A DNA stretch of 64,000 bases from Tilletia caries (lineage: Eukaryota; Basidiomycota; Exobasidiomycetes; Tilletiales; Tilletiaceae). The position numbers and the translations under genes are program-made. The notes under the pieces are model-generated. The model was given only the letters and a program-made list of their open reading frames with translations, was not told the origin of the DNA and made no database searches. The stretch is taken from positions 1,734,757 to 1,798,756 of the forward strand of contig JALUTQ010000041.1 in NCBI GenBank assembly GCA_032718865.1, given 5' to 3'. Positions 12,062-25,252 of this stretch are shown piece after piece (position 1 is the stretch's first letter; each line of letters begins with the position of its first letter).

Positions 12062-13712
12062 GGCTGTGACTGAGGGAGGTTAAGCGGGCGGTGGGAGCAG
12101 CAGCGGCAGCGGCAAGAGCGGCACAGCAGCAGTACCCGCGCAGGACGACGGGGAGGGAGAGGGAGAGAGAGAGGGACGGGGAAGGGTATATGCTTCGCTG
12201 GTGGAAGTAAGACGCTGGGGTGCGTGGACTGCACTATGCAATATGAGATGGTTCCCTTTCACGCCCACTTCCAAACCACTACATACTGGGGGAAAACACG
12301 CGCACGCGAATGTTTCCCCGCACTTCGTTCCCGCGTGGGGCTTCCAAAAGGCATTTTGAACTGCGAAGAGCTTCCGTTTTCACCTGGCCGAGATGACTGG
12401 CGGGCTACTGATCGCTTTTCTGGGTGCAAGAGCTTTTCGCCACGCACTTCTGAAACGAAAAATATGGCGTATGAATCTTCTGCAACTCCGGGGTCCATTC
12501 CCTCACTCACCCTCACCCTCACCCTCCCAGGCTCGGTGTGAGAAAGGAGACCGAAGCCAAGTGATGCGCGATGGCCTTCTGGCGAGGACTTCTTCGCGAG
12601 AATCACGCAGCATGTGCAAGGGCCCGAACACCCCCAGCTTCTTCTTTCCCACCTTGCCGCGCCTCTGTTCGCGCCATGGAGCCCAGATACCTCGTCTCGT
12701 AGGGGCCCCTTTTTTGCCGTGCTGAGGCAGGAGCAGCCGCACGCCGGTTTGAAACACATCCCTCCAGGCCGTAGACGCTTCTTTGACACCAATGACCAAG
12801 CCAAGGGAAGCATTCATCTCTTCCTCTGTGTCTCCCGGACGACAGATCATCGCGTCTCACCGTCTCACCCATCATGCGTTGCCCCCATCTCCTCCGCTCC
12901 GAGCTGTGCCATGTCGACCCCGACCTCTGCCTTTTCATTCACCGAGGGTCGAAGATCGAAGCGTCGAAGCAAATGAAGCTCATCCTGCCGAACATTCTCT
13001 CTGAGGGAACATACGGAGGTTCGGATCTCGGACTCCTTGCTCCTCGCGCCATCACACTTCCCTCTCTCACTTCGCCCGGTTCGTTTCGAGCGGCTCAGCC
13101 TGCACGAAGGATTATCGATTATCGACTGAGCGAGAGGTCCCATAATCTCAACGGCCGCAAGTCACGAAGAGGACAAACCGCTCACCCGTCAGAGGCTCAG
13201 AGCACGACAACGACCACCACTTACACTCTCACCCGACCCGGCGACCAAGCCCATGCGCCTCTACCTGCCCTCGCCCGTCAACAGCTGTAACCACCGTTGG
13301 CCAATTAGCAGATCGATTTCACAGACACGCTGACAATTCTTCGTCCTTTGAAGCTGACCTTTCCTCTCTTCCTTGCCTTTCTTCCCTCAAGGCAAATGAC
13401 AGGACCGCTCCGACGGCGCATAGTGAGATCTACTTACGATGTCTACAGACGGGAACAGCTCGCCGTGCAGATGCTGATCCAAGAAGGGTCCTCCGTACAT
13501 AGCCGCTCGTCGCTTTCATATACACCCTCTTGTCGTCCTGCTCGCAGTTTCCTTCCCCATCCCCCTCGTTGACCTCATTATCTGCTCCTTTCCTTTCCTC
13601 AATGGCTCTGGTAGCATTGACTTCTTTGTACTCATCCTCCAACCCTTTATCAATCCTTTTCTTTGTCTCGCAGATTCGCCTTCCCCTCGCTGGACGAACA
13701 TTCAAAACCAAA
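12062..13712. other. Divergent promoter region of the YPP1-like and GH5 genes
   Basis: About 1.65 kb separates two divergent start codons. It holds pyrimidine/purine-biased tracts close to both genes (GA-rich near 12150-12190, CT-rich near 13360-13700) and short open frames without recognisable domains. No RNA gene was recognised. Confidence 0.5.
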
Positions 13713-15590
13713 ATGGTCACCTTCACACCTTCCTTTCGATCACTGCTCTGCCTGGCCCTAGTCGGCATCCATTTCAATCAGCAGGCACAGCTCGTCATCG
13801 GTGCAGCCCTTCCGTCAGCTTCAGAAATCTCCTCCACCGTCTCCTCGGCCTTGCCAAAAGATGTCCACGGCATCGAGCAAGACAACAAGATCAGAGGCGT
13901 CGGTCTCGGAGGTTGGCTGGTGCCTGAAAGCTTCATCACCCCGTCCCTCTTCTCCCGCACCAACAACAGCGCCATCGTGGACGAGTGGAGCTTCTGGTCT
14001 TTGCAACCCACAGCACAGGCCAGCCATCTGCTTCAAGCTCACCTGGACTCCTTCATCACCGAGCGCGACTTTACCGCCATGGCTCAGCTCGGCTTGAACC
14101 ACATCCGTTTGCCGATTCCCTTCTATGCCATCGATGTCGCAGCCGATGAGCCTTACCTCAAGCTCAATCGATGGGAACTCGCCAAGCAAGCGGTCAAGTG
14201 GGCCGCCATGCACCAAATCAGAGTCATTGTTGATCTCCACTCGTTGCCAGGGGGCCAGAATGGCTATGATCATTCGGGTCGTGTCGGTCAAAACCACTGG
14301 GCTTACAACCAGACCTACTTCGACCGCTCGCTGAAGATCGTAGAGACCATTGCCAAGGAGTTCTCCAGACGCGAGTATCTGGGAGCGGTCATTGCCATTG
14401 AAGTGAGTCCAACTAGAGAGCTCAAAATCGTAAGGTCGGGAACGATGCTAACTCCAGGGATTATTTTCTCGAAACAAAGCCTGTCAACGAGCCTGTGACC
14501 AACCATACGCGCGTCGACGAGTACTACAGTGCAGCCCATCAACTTATCAGCACCATCTCCAACAACACCATCGTCACCCTCCTCGACGACGGCGGTCACG
14601 AGAACCTGGACTCGTGGCGCACCCGACCCCACCCGCAGAAAATGACAGCCATGAGTTCGCACCCGTACCTCATGTTCAGCGAGCAGGACATCCTTCTCAA
14701 CCGGACCGACAAGGTCGCCAAGATCTGTGATATAGGCAAGAAGTACCAGAACTTCCACCAGCAAGGTGAGCGGAGTGTGATCCAGGGTCCATGGCCACCC
14801 GAGCGCCACTAACTCCTATCTGTCTCGGCAGAAATGTACCTCGTCGTGGACGAGATGACACCGGCTTTCACAGATTGCGCGATCAACCGTGAGTTCTCAG
14901 GACGATGAGCCCCTTCAGCCCAAACGTAGGAAAAACTGAACGAAATCTCCGGTTCCGCTCACCCTTCACACACTTTCTCTTTCGGCAAAATTAGTGAACG
15001 GACGAGGGAAAGGATCGCGATATGACGGAACGTACCCGGGATCGAAGGGACGCCGTGCAACGTGCAAGGGCAAGATCGGATCTGGAGCCGGATTTTCAAG
15101 AGGGTACAAGGTGAGTTCCCACCCTCCAAGTCTTTTTGCCATCGTCTTCACTTTCAGTCTCGCGCCCCTCCTCTCTCTCTCTGTTTGGCCAATACTCACA
15201 TGCCTACCTGTCCTTCCGCCATCTTTCACAGCAAATGCTTGCCCTCATGTGGGAGGCGCAGGCGGTCAGCTTCGAGCGGACGGCTGGTTGGATGCAAGTG
15301 AGTTCTTACGTTCTTCTCTTTCTGCACTTCACTTTTGTTCAAGGGGTCACTCAACTGAAGCACGAATCTTGGCTTCTTCAAAGTGGACTTGGAAAACGGA
15401 GCCTGGATATGCCGAGGATTGGTCGTTTTCTGCGGGTGAGTAGAGGTGTGCTACTGATCAGATGTAGAACCATCTTGACTGTCCGACTGAGCCTCCTTGC
15501 GAACTCTTCTTTCCTCCCCTTCTAGGAGTCACCCATGGCTGGATTCCTCAGGATCTGAATGAGCGTCGCTTCAACGTGACTTGCCCGTGA
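13713..15590 (+). CDS. Secreted GH5 exo-1,3-beta-glucanase
   Basis: Seven exons (13713-14402, 14480-14765, 14832-14888, 14995-15110, 15232-15297, 15384-15435, 15526-15590) encode 443 residues, the usual size for fungal EXG1-like enzymes. A hydrophobic N-terminal stretch (about residues 9-22) fits a secretion signal. Family motifs appear in order: GVGLGGWLVPE, LNHIRLPIPFYA, VDLHSLPGGQNGYDHSG, PVNEP with the likely acid/base Glu234 directly after the first intron, HPY, and VVDEMTPAFTDCA with the likely nucleophile Glu333. The end has WTWKTE, AEDWSF and HGWIPQDLN. The enzyme is expected to trim beta-1,3-glucan in the cell wall. The nucleophile is preceded by Asp where many relatives have Gly. 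A more upstream start is possible but would bury the signal peptide. Confidence 0.9.
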
Positions 15591-15787
15591 GACGGATCTT
15601 TGTACGATTGCCATTTGCGGAAATGCATGGGGGTTGCCATTCAACAGGTGCACGAGGCTGAAGCTGATAATTGCCAGTCTTTTATGATACTGCTGAGTAT
15701 AGGGACACAAGGAATAACTAACGCCCGCGCACAGCGCGGGCGTCTAACACGTGGACTTCTCGATAATGACGAGTAGATAAATGGCCT

Positions 15788-16555
15788 ATTGGCCACGCAA
15801 GTAACCTGAATGTCCCGATCTATGGTCGATTCGCCCCGAGCATGAGGCGATTGGCCCCGTAAGCGTTTTTTGAATTGAGCCCGTAAGATGAGGCGATTCA
15901 GCCCGTAATTATCGGCGACTGAACCCATAAACAAAGGCGATTGAGCCCATAAAGATGGCCGATTGGCCCCATAAGGCAGGGAACTGGCCCCATAAAAATC
16001 TCAAATCGCCTTTGGCGACCTTCCCTGCTTCCAAATCTTCCAGATAAATTATTCTACAGCGGCCAGGGTGCCTGAAGTAACTGTACTGAGCTTCCAGGGT
16101 CATATCCGGTCATAGGGGGGCCGGGATGGCGGTCTTCGGCGACGTAATTCACTTTGAGAGCTCGTCGACGGGCAGAAACGCTTCACAGAAGCTCGACTTG
16201 TGTGTGAGTTGAACCCTCTTACATACCTGAAGGCCCGACCGGTCGTTTGGACAGTGTTAGTACACACTACCGCTCTATCCGGCTGAAATAGACATTACGG
16301 GCTCTGTCCACCATCTTTATGGGCTCTGTCCACCATCTTTATGGGGCCAATCGACCATCTTTATGGGTTCAATGTACTAATCTTACGGGGTCAATGCACC
16401 AAAATTGCGTTTTTTACGGGCTCAATCGACCATCTTTATGGGGTCACATGACCATCTTTATGGGGTCACTCAACCATAGATCGGGGTCAGTGCCGGGGTG
16501 CTCGGGGCGAACCGACCATAGATCGGGACATTCACCCGTTCTCGATTGGCCACGC
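15788..16555. mobile_element. Foldback-like element with arms of tandem short repeats
   Basis: The left arm (about 15808-16000) and right arm (about 16290-16535) are inverted relative to each other. Each is built from degenerate units of roughly 22 bp; right-arm units look like CCACCATCTTTATGGG or GACCATCTTTATGGGG, and left-arm units are their reverse complement. The outer 35 bp of the arms form a near-perfect inverted pair (GAATGTCCCGATCTATGGTC on the left). An 11-bp direct repeat, ATTGGCCACGC, flanks the whole at 15788-15798 and 16545-16555 and could be a target-site duplication. The spacer between the arms has no gene. Similar architecture is known from foldback elements; assignment to any named family is not possible. 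Confidence 0.6.
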
Positions 16556-17330
16556 GCTCAAGCCAAGGTGTACTCTTCACGGTGTGGACACGGTACGCCG
16601 CAACCCTTTCCATTTCCCCTAATTCCCCTAACTTTAGTTAAGGGGTTATAGGGCGGCTCCCGCCTTACGGCCGTAAGCTTTTTGCCATTCAGGCTCGTAG
16701 TTTGGGACTTTTCTTCGCAACTACCAACACAACACACCATTCTGAATCAGTAGACCCTTGACCAAATCTAGTCCTGCAACTTCTGGCACAGGTTTCGTGG
16801 TTGTAGCATCAGAATTGACTGATCTGTCCTTGAGCCAAAGTTTGGTTTTTCCTTACATAAGCACAGAGTGCAGAAATGTTGCATACGTAATCAGTTCATT
16901 TCGACACTCGACAGACGACAACCAACACCGCCAGCCTTTCTTCACGCTTCCATCGAAGCCCGACAAGCATCATGCGAATTGAACAATCCCCCTCGATTTC
17001 TTTTTAACCGCTCTCTGCTCACCAAGGTTCAAGTTAATGATGCTCACCGCTGTTTTTGCTTTTTCTTGCTTAACCTGATGGCTGATACCACTTACCCATA
17101 CCAGTCTCTGCTTTGTTCCCATTCTGAGTCCGGCCCAGCAGTCAGCACTCCCGAATTGTCATCCAAGGTGAGCCTCGTGTTTATACGCGCATCTGCATCA
17201 GGTGCTCCGGGTTAGGTCCTTACTCACCCATTCGTTTTTCAGCTCTCTGCTCTTATGAATCCGGTCGACGTCGTCAAGATGAGTAGACTGACTTTCCTCA
17301 CTCACCATGCCCCATCGGACAGCTCTCTCC

Positions 17331-17714
17331 CTCGACAAAGCCGCTGCCAAGGTTGCTCCCAAAGCACACCACCTCGTCATCTCCAACCCCGTCAACTCCA
17401 CCGTGCCCATCGTCGCCGAGGTCTTCAAGTCTTTACGACCCCAAGCGGTGGGTTTTTCCCCCGACCCCCCTCTCCCTCTTCTAACGGCTCTGACGCTTCA
17501 TGAGTTAAAATGGTGCTCACCACTGCATATCTTCGTACAGTCTGTTCTGTGTCACGGGTCACCACCTTTGACATCACACGCGCCTCCACCTTCCACTTCG
17601 ACATTGCCAACGTCAAGCCCGCCGAGGTCAATGTGTCCGTCGTCGGTGGCCACCTTCGGCGTCACCATTGTGCTTCTCCTCTCTCAAGTCGCCCAGGGTT
17701 CCATACTCCAATAG
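17331..17714 (+). pseudogene. Malate dehydrogenase fragment, unit 1
   Basis: The frame starting DKAAAKVAPKAH continues through VISNPVNSTVPIVAEVFK, which is the diagnostic NAD-binding and substrate-loop region of mitochondrial-type malate dehydrogenase. The frame then shifts by one before YDPKR. A GTGGGT...TACAG intron-like gap follows, then VTTFDITRAST, IANVKPAEVNV and VVGGH, then another shift to LLSQVAQGS and a stop. The N-terminal dinucleotide fold and the C-terminal third of the enzyme are missing. Frameshifts and truncation make it a pseudogene. Confidence 0.85.
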
Positions 17715-19308
17715 TATGTTCAACACTGGACCTGACCTGACCTGACGGCTGACCTGACCTAACCTGACCTGACCTGATCTGACTTTCTTTCTGCTGTGCT
17801 CTTGCCTCTTCTATATTCCCTTACCTTCGCATCAAGCTCTGTTGGCATTCCTTTGCCCATTCGTCTCCGGTCTCAGCCTTCACCCGTCTTCTACGTCCCT
17901 TCCGTCTGCTTCCCCGGCCGCTTATGTTTCCTATCCCCTAACCTCTCCTTCTGCATTAGCCTCACGCTTTTTTCTCCTCAGTCTTTTTAATCTTATCTTC
18001 ATTGCGCTCGCAGCTATTCTCCGTCTTGTTTGTCAATTGTCTCTCTCTGCGCGAAGCCATCATATGACATATCATTCTTTGCTTTCTGCTTCCTTGGTAG
18101 ATACAGCCGTGCGGGATGATTACGTGTGTGAAGTTCCTCAATCCCTTTTTCACGCAAGTTTGATCAACATTCAAAATGTTACATGGACAATGATATAGAT
18201 GCTCGTAGCTACGATCGCAAGTCGCAGCCGCATGGCGAAGCAGACGAAGGGTAGCGAAGCTACCTTGAGCTTCTGCGTAGCCGTGCTGGGCTGAGATTTG
18301 GTGACCTTTCTGATACAAAAGATTCGCGAAAAGGGGAGGGGGAGAGGACGCCCCCAGTCACGTCTTCGCACATCTCTACCAGGTCATAAGGGTCTGAGGT
18401 CCACATCGAGTCTGAGGGACACCCTGGCCTCTGGGCTTCAGCCGACAGCCAGGTCACTATGGTTCCAAGGCGTAAGTTGCTGCTACTTAACTTTGTTGAC
18501 TAAGTCTGTATTTAAATCCCACTCCCAGCCCCCAGCGACCTGTTATTCAACAAGGCAAAAAAGTTAGGGGAACACTCTGGTAAGGTACGCACCCAGGTCA
18601 GGAATTTAGTTAAGGGGTTATAGGGCGGCTCCCGCCTTACGGCCGTAAGCTTTTTGCCATTCAGGCTCGTAGTTTGGGACTTTTCCTTCGCAACTACCAA
18701 CACAACACACCATTCTGAATCAGTAGACCCTTGACCAAATCTAGTCCTGCAACTTCTGGCACAGGTTTCGTGGTTGTAGCATCAGAATTGACTGATCTGT
18801 CCTTGAGCCAAAGTTTGGTTTTTCCTTACATAAGCACAGAGTGCAGAAATCTTGCATACGTAATCAGTTCATTTCGACACTCGACAGACGACAACCAACA
18901 CCGCCAGCCTTTCTTCACGCTTCCATCGAAGCCCGACAAGCATCATGCGAATTGAACAATCCCCCCTCGATTTCTTTTTTTAACCGCTCTCTGCTCACCA
19001 AGGTTCAAGTTAATGATGCTCACCGCTGTTTTTGCTCTTTTTCTTGCTTAACCTGATGGCTGATACCACTTACCCATACCAGTCTCTGCTTTGTTCCCAT
19101 TCTGAGTCCGGCCCAGCAGTCAGCACTCCCGAATTGTCATCCAAGGTGAGCCTCGTGTTTATACGCGCATCTGCATCAGGTGCTCCGGGTTAGGTCCTTA
19201 CTCACCCATTCGTTTTTCAGCTCTCTGCTCTTATGAATCCGGTCGACGTCGTCAAGATGAGTAGACTGACTTTCCTCACTCACCATGCCCCATCGGACAG
19301 CTCTCTCC

Positions 19309-19692
19309 CTCGACAAAGCCGCTGCCAAGGTTGCTCCCAAAGCACACCACCTCGTCATCTCCAACCCCGTCAACTCCACCGTGCCCATCGTCGCCGAGGT
19401 CTTCAAGTCTTTACGACCCCAAGCGGTGGGTTTTTCCCCCCGACCCCCTCTCCCTCTTCTAACGGCTCTGACGCTTCATGAGTTAAAATGGTGCTCACCA
19501 CTGCATATCTTCGTACAGTCTGTTCTGTGTCACGGGTCACCACCTTTGACATCACACGCGCCTCCACCTTCCACTTCGACATTGCCAACGTCAAGCCCGC
19601 CGAGGTCAATGTGTCCGTCGTCGGTGGCCACCTTCGGCGTCACCATTGTGCTTCTCCTCTCTCAAGTCGCCCAGGGTTCCATACTCCAATAG
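19309..19692 (+). pseudogene. Malate dehydrogenase fragment, unit 2
   Basis: Same broken malate dehydrogenase fragment as in unit 1, with the same frameshifts and truncation points. The only differences seen are in homopolymer length in the intron-like gap. Confidence 0.83.
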
Positions 19693-21286
19693 TATGTTCA
19701 ACACTGGACCTGACCTGACCTGACGGCTGACCTGACCTGACCTGACCTGACCTGATCTGACTTTCTTTCTGCTGTGCTCTTGCCTCTTCTATATTCCCTT
19801 ACCTTCGCATCAAGCTCTGTTGGCATTCCTTTGCCCATTCGTCTCCGGTCTCAGCCTTCACCCGTCTTCTACGTCCCTTCCGTCTGCTTCCCCGGCCGCT
19901 TATGTTTCCTATCCCCTAACCTCTCCTTCTGCATTAGCCTCACGCTTTTTTCTCCTCAGTCTTTTTAATCTTATCTTCATTGCGCTCGCAGCTATTCTCC
20001 GTCTTGTTTGTCAATTGTCTCTCTCTGCGCGAAGCCATCATATGACATATCATTCTTTGCTTTCTGCTTCCTTGGTAGATACAGCCGTGCGGGATGATTA
20101 CGTGTGTGAAGTTCCTCAATCCCTTTTTCACGCAAGTTTGATCAACATTCAAAATGTTACATGGACAATGATATAGATGCTCGTAGCTACGATCGCAAGT
20201 CGCAGCCGCATGGCGAAGCAGACGAAGGGTAGCGAAGCTACCTTGAGCTTCTGCGTAGCCGTGCTGGGCTGAGATTTGGTGACCTTTCTGATACAAAAGA
20301 TTCGCGAAAAGGGGAGGGGGAGAGGACGCCCCCAGTCACGTCTTCGCACATCTCTACCAGGTCATAAGGGTCTGAGGTCCACATCGAGTCTGAGGGACAC
20401 CCTGGCCTCTGGGCTTCAGCCGACAGCCAGGTCACTATGGTTCCAAGGCGTAAGTTGCTGCTACTTAACTTTGTTGACTAAGTCTGTATTTAAATCCCAC
20501 TCCCAGCCCCCAGCGACCTGTTATTCAACAAGGCGAAAAAGTTAGGGGAACACTCTGGTAAGGTACGCACCCAGGTCAGGAATTTAGTTAAGGGGTTATA
20601 GGGCGGCTCCCGCCTTACGGCCGTAAGCTTTTTGCCATTCAGGCTCGTAGTTTGGGACTTTTTCTTCGCAACTACCAACACAACACACCATTCTGAATCA
20701 GTAGACCCTTGACCAAATCTAGTCCTGCAACTTCTGGCACAGGTTTCGTGGTTGTAGCATCAGAATTGACTGATCTGTCCTTGAGCCAAAGTTTGGTTTT
20801 TCCTTACATAAGCACAGAGTGCAGAAATCTTGCATACGTAATCAGTTCATTTCGACACTCGACAGACGACAACCAACACCGCCAGCCTTTCTTCACGCTT
20901 CCATCGAAGCCCGACAAGCATCATGCGAATTGAACAATCCCCCCTCGATTTCTTTTTTTAACCGCTCTCTGCTCACCAAGGTTCAAGTTAATGATGCTCA
21001 CCGCTGTTTTTGCTCTTTTTCTTGCTTAACCTGATGGCTGATACCACTTACCCATACCAGTCTCTGCTTTGTTCCCATTCTGAGTCCGGCCCAGCAGTCA
21101 GCACTCCCGAATTGTCATCCAAGGTGAGCCTCGTGTTTATACGCGCATCTGCATCAGGTGCTCCGGGTTAGGTCCTTACTCACCCATTCGTTTTTCAGCT
21201 CTCTGCTCTTATGAATCCGGTCGACGTCGTCAAGATGAGTAGACTGACTTTCCTCACTCACCATGCCCCATCGGACAGCTCTCTCC

Positions 21287-21672
21287 CTCGACAAAGCCGC
21301 TGCCAAGGTTGCTCCCAAAGCACACCACCTCGTCATCTCCAACCCCGTCAACTCCACCGTGCCCATCGTCGCCGAGGTCTTCAAGTCTTTACGACCCCAA
21401 GCGGTGGGTTTTTCCCCCCCGACCCCCCTCTCCCTCTTCTAACGGCTCTGACGCTTCATGAGTTAAAATGGTGCTCATCACTGCATATCTTCGTACAGTC
21501 TGTTCTGTGTCACGGGTCACCACCTTTGACATCACACGCGCCTCCACCTTCCACTTCGACATTGCCAACGTCAAGCCCGCCGAGGTCAATGTGTCCGTCG
21601 TCGGTGGCCACCTTCGGCGTCATCATTGTGCTTCTCCTCTCTCAAGTCGCCCAGGGTTCCATACTCCAATAG
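21287..21672 (+). pseudogene. Malate dehydrogenase fragment, unit 3
   Basis: Same fragment. A longer C run near 21413 changes which frame is open across the intron-like gap. Units 3-7 share two C-to-T changes relative to units 1 and 2 (GTGCTCATCACTG and GGCGTCATC). Confidence 0.83.
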
Positions 21673-23272
21673 TATGTTCAACACTGGACCTGACCCTGAC
21701 CTGACGGCTGACCTGACCTGACCTGACCTGACCTGATCTGACTTTCTTTCTGCTGTGCTCTTGCCTCTTCTATATTCCCTTACCTTCGCATCAAGCTCTG
21801 TTGGCATTCCTTTGCCCATTCGTCTCCGGTCTCAGCCTTCACCCGTCTTCTACGTCCCTTCCGTCTGCTTCCCCGGCCGCTTATGTTTCCTATCCCCTAA
21901 CCTCTCCTTCTGCATTAGCCTCACGCTTTTTTCTCCTCAGTCTTTTTAATCTTATCTTCATTGCGCTCGCAGCTATTCTCCGTCTTGTTTGTCAATTGTC
22001 TCTCTCTGCGCGAAGCCATCATATGACATATCATTCTTTGCTTTCTGCTTCCTTGGTAGATACAGCCGTGCGGGATGATTACGTGTGTGAAGTTCCTCAA
22101 TCCCTTTTTCACGCAAGTTTGATCAACATTCAAAATGTTACATGGACAATGATATAGATGCTCGTAGCTACGATCGCAAGTCGCAGCCGCATGGCGAAGC
22201 AGACGAAGGGTAGCGAAGCTACCTTGAGCTTCTGCGTAGCCGTGCTGGGCTGAGATTTGGTGACCTTTCTGAATTTCTGATACAAAAGATTCGCGAAAAG
22301 GGGAGGGGGAGAGGACGCCCCCAGTCACGTCTTCGCACATCTCTACCAGGTCATAAGGGTCTGAGGTCCACATCGAGTCTGAGGGACACCCTGGCCTCTG
22401 GGCTTCAGCCGACAGCCAGGTCACTATGGTTCCAAGGCGTAAGTTGCTGCTACTTAACTTTGTTGACTAAGTCTGTATTTAAATCCCACTCCCAGCCCCC
22501 AGCGACCTGTTATTCAACAAGGCGAAAAAGTTAGGGGAACACTCTGGTAAGGTACGCACCCAGGTCAGGAATTTAGTTAAGGGGTTATAGGGCGGCTCCC
22601 GCCTTACGGCCGTAAGCTTTTTGCCATTCAGGCTCGTAGTTTGGGACTTTTTCTTCGCAACTACCAACACAACACACCATTCTGAATCAGTAGACCCTTG
22701 ACCAAATCTAGTCCTGCAACTTCTGGCACAGGTTTCGTGGTTGTAGCATCAGAATTGACTGATCTGTCCTTGAGCCAAAGTTTGGTTTTCCTTACATAAG
22801 CACAGAGTGCAGAAATCTTGCATACGTAATCAGTTCATTTCGACACTCGACAGACGACAACCAACACCGCCAGCCTTTCTTCACGCTTCCATCGAAGCCC
22901 GACAAGCATCATGCGAATTGAACAATCCCCCTTCGATTTCTTTTTAACCGCTCTCTGCTCACCAAGGTTCAAGTTAATGATGCTCACCGCTGTTTTTGCT
23001 CTTTTTCTTGCTTAACCTGATGGCTGATACCACTTACCCATACCAGTCTCTGCTTTGTTCCCATTCTGAGTCCGGCCCAGCAGTCAGCACTCCCGAATTG
23101 TCATCCAAGGTGAGCCTCGTGTTTATACGCGCATCTGCATCAGGTGCTCCGGGTTAGGTCCTTACTCACCCATTCGTTTTTCAGCTCTCTGCTCTTATGA
23201 ATCCGGTCGACGTCGTCAAGATGAGTAGACTGACTTTCCTCACTCACCATGCCCCATCGGACAGCTCTCTCC

Positions 23273-23654
23273 CTCGACAAAGCCGCTGCCAAGGTTGCTC
23301 CCAAAGCACACCACCTCGTCATCTCCAACCCCGTCAACTCCACCGTGCCCATCGTCGCCGAGGTCTTCAAGTCTTTACGACCCCAAGCGGTGGGTTTTCC
23401 CCCGACCCCCTCTCCCTCTTCTAACGGCTCTGACGCTTCATGAGTTAAAATGGTGCTCATCACTGCATATCTTCGTACAGTCTGTTCTGTGTCACGGGTC
23501 ACCACCTTTGACATCACACGCGCCTCCACCTTCCACTTCGACATTGCCAACGTCAAGCCCGCCGAGGTCAATGTGTCCGTCGTCGGTGGCCACCTTCGGC
23601 GTCATCATTGTGCTTCTCCTCTCTCAAGTCGCCCAGGGTTCCATACTCCAATAG
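23273..23654 (+). pseudogene. Malate dehydrogenase fragment, unit 4
   Basis: Same fragment with a shorter homopolymer in the intron-like gap, so a different set of spurious frames is open. The disabling shifts are shared with the other units. Confidence 0.83.
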
Positions 23655-25252
23655 TATGTTCAACACTGGACCTGACCTGACCTGACGGCTGACCTGACCT
23701 GACCTGACCTGACCTGATCTGACTTTCTTTCTGCTGTGCTCTTGCCTCTTCTATATTCCCTTACCTTCGCATCAAGCTCTGTTGGCATTCCTTTGCCCAT
23801 TCGTCTCCGGTCTCAGCCTTCACCCGTCTTCTACGTCCCTTCCGTCTGCTTCCCCGGCCGCTTATGTTTCCTATCCCCTAACCTCTCCTTCTGCATTAGC
23901 CTCACGCTTTTTTCTCCTCAGTCTTTTTAATCTTATCTTCATTGCGCTCGCAGCTATTCTCCGTCTTGTTTGTCAATTGTCTCTCTCTGCGCGAAGCCAT
24001 CATATGACATATCATTCTTTGCTTTCTGCTTCCTTGGTAGATACAGCCGTGCGGGATGATTACGTGTGTGAAGTTCCTCAATCCCTTTTTCACGCAAGTT
24101 TGATCAACATTCAAAATGTTACATGGACAATGATATAGATGCTCGTAGCTACGATCGCAAGTCGCAGCCGCATGGCGAAGAAGACGAAGGGTAGCGAAGC
24201 TACCTTGAGCTTCTGCGTAGCCGTGCTGGGCTGAGATTTGGTGACCTTTCTGATACAAAAGATTCGCGAAAAGGGGAGGGGGAGAGGACGCCCCCAGTCA
24301 CGTCTTCGCACATCTCTACCAGGTCATAAGGGTCTGAGGTCCACATCGAGTCTGAGGGACACCCTGGCCTCTGGGCTTCAGCCGACAGCCAGGTCACTAT
24401 GGTTCCAAGGCGTAAGTTGCTGCTACTTAACTTTGTTGACTAAGTCTGTATTTAAATCCCACTCCCAGCCCCCCCAGCGACCTGTTATTCAACAAGGCGA
24501 AAAAAAAGTTAGGGGAACACTCTGGTAAGGTACGCACCCAGGTCAGGAATTTAGTTAAGGGGTTATAGGGCGGCTCCCGCCTTACGGCCGTAAGCTTTTT
24601 GCCATTCAGGCTCGTAGTTTGGGACTTTTTCTTCGCAACTACCAACACAACACACCATTCTGAATCAGTAGACCCTTGACCAAATCTAGTCCTGCAACTT
24701 CTGGCACAGGTTTCGTGGTTGTAGCATCAGAATTGACTGATCTGTCCTTGAGCCAAAGTTTGGTTTTCCTTACATAAGCACAGAGTGCAGAAATGTTGCA
24801 TACGTAATCAGTTCATTTCGACACTCGACAGACGACAACCAACACCGCCAGCCTTTCTTCACGCTTCCATCGAAGCCCGACAAGCATCATGCGAATTGAA
24901 CAATCCCCCCTCGATTTCTTTTTTTAACCGCTCTCTGCTCACCAAGGTTCAAGTTAATGATGCTCACCGCTGTTTTTGCTTTTTTTCTTGCTTAACCTGA
25001 TGGCTGATACCACTTACCCATACCAGTCTCTGCTTTGTTCCCATTCTGAGTCCGGCCCAGCAGTCAGCACTCCCGAATTGTCATCCAAGGTGAGCCTCGT
25101 GTTTATACGCGCATCTGCATCAGGTGCTCCGGGTTAGGTCCTTACTCACCCATTCGTTTTTCAGCTCTCTGCTCTTATGAATCCGGTCGACGTCGTCAAG
25201 ATGAGTAGACTGACTTTCCTCACTCACCATGCCCCATCGGACAGCTCTCTCC

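Noticed and set aside
17750..17790. CRISPR-like or telomere-like TGACC repeats
   Set aside because: It is a simple pentamer microsatellite without spacers and unlike the TTAGGG repeat of this genome.
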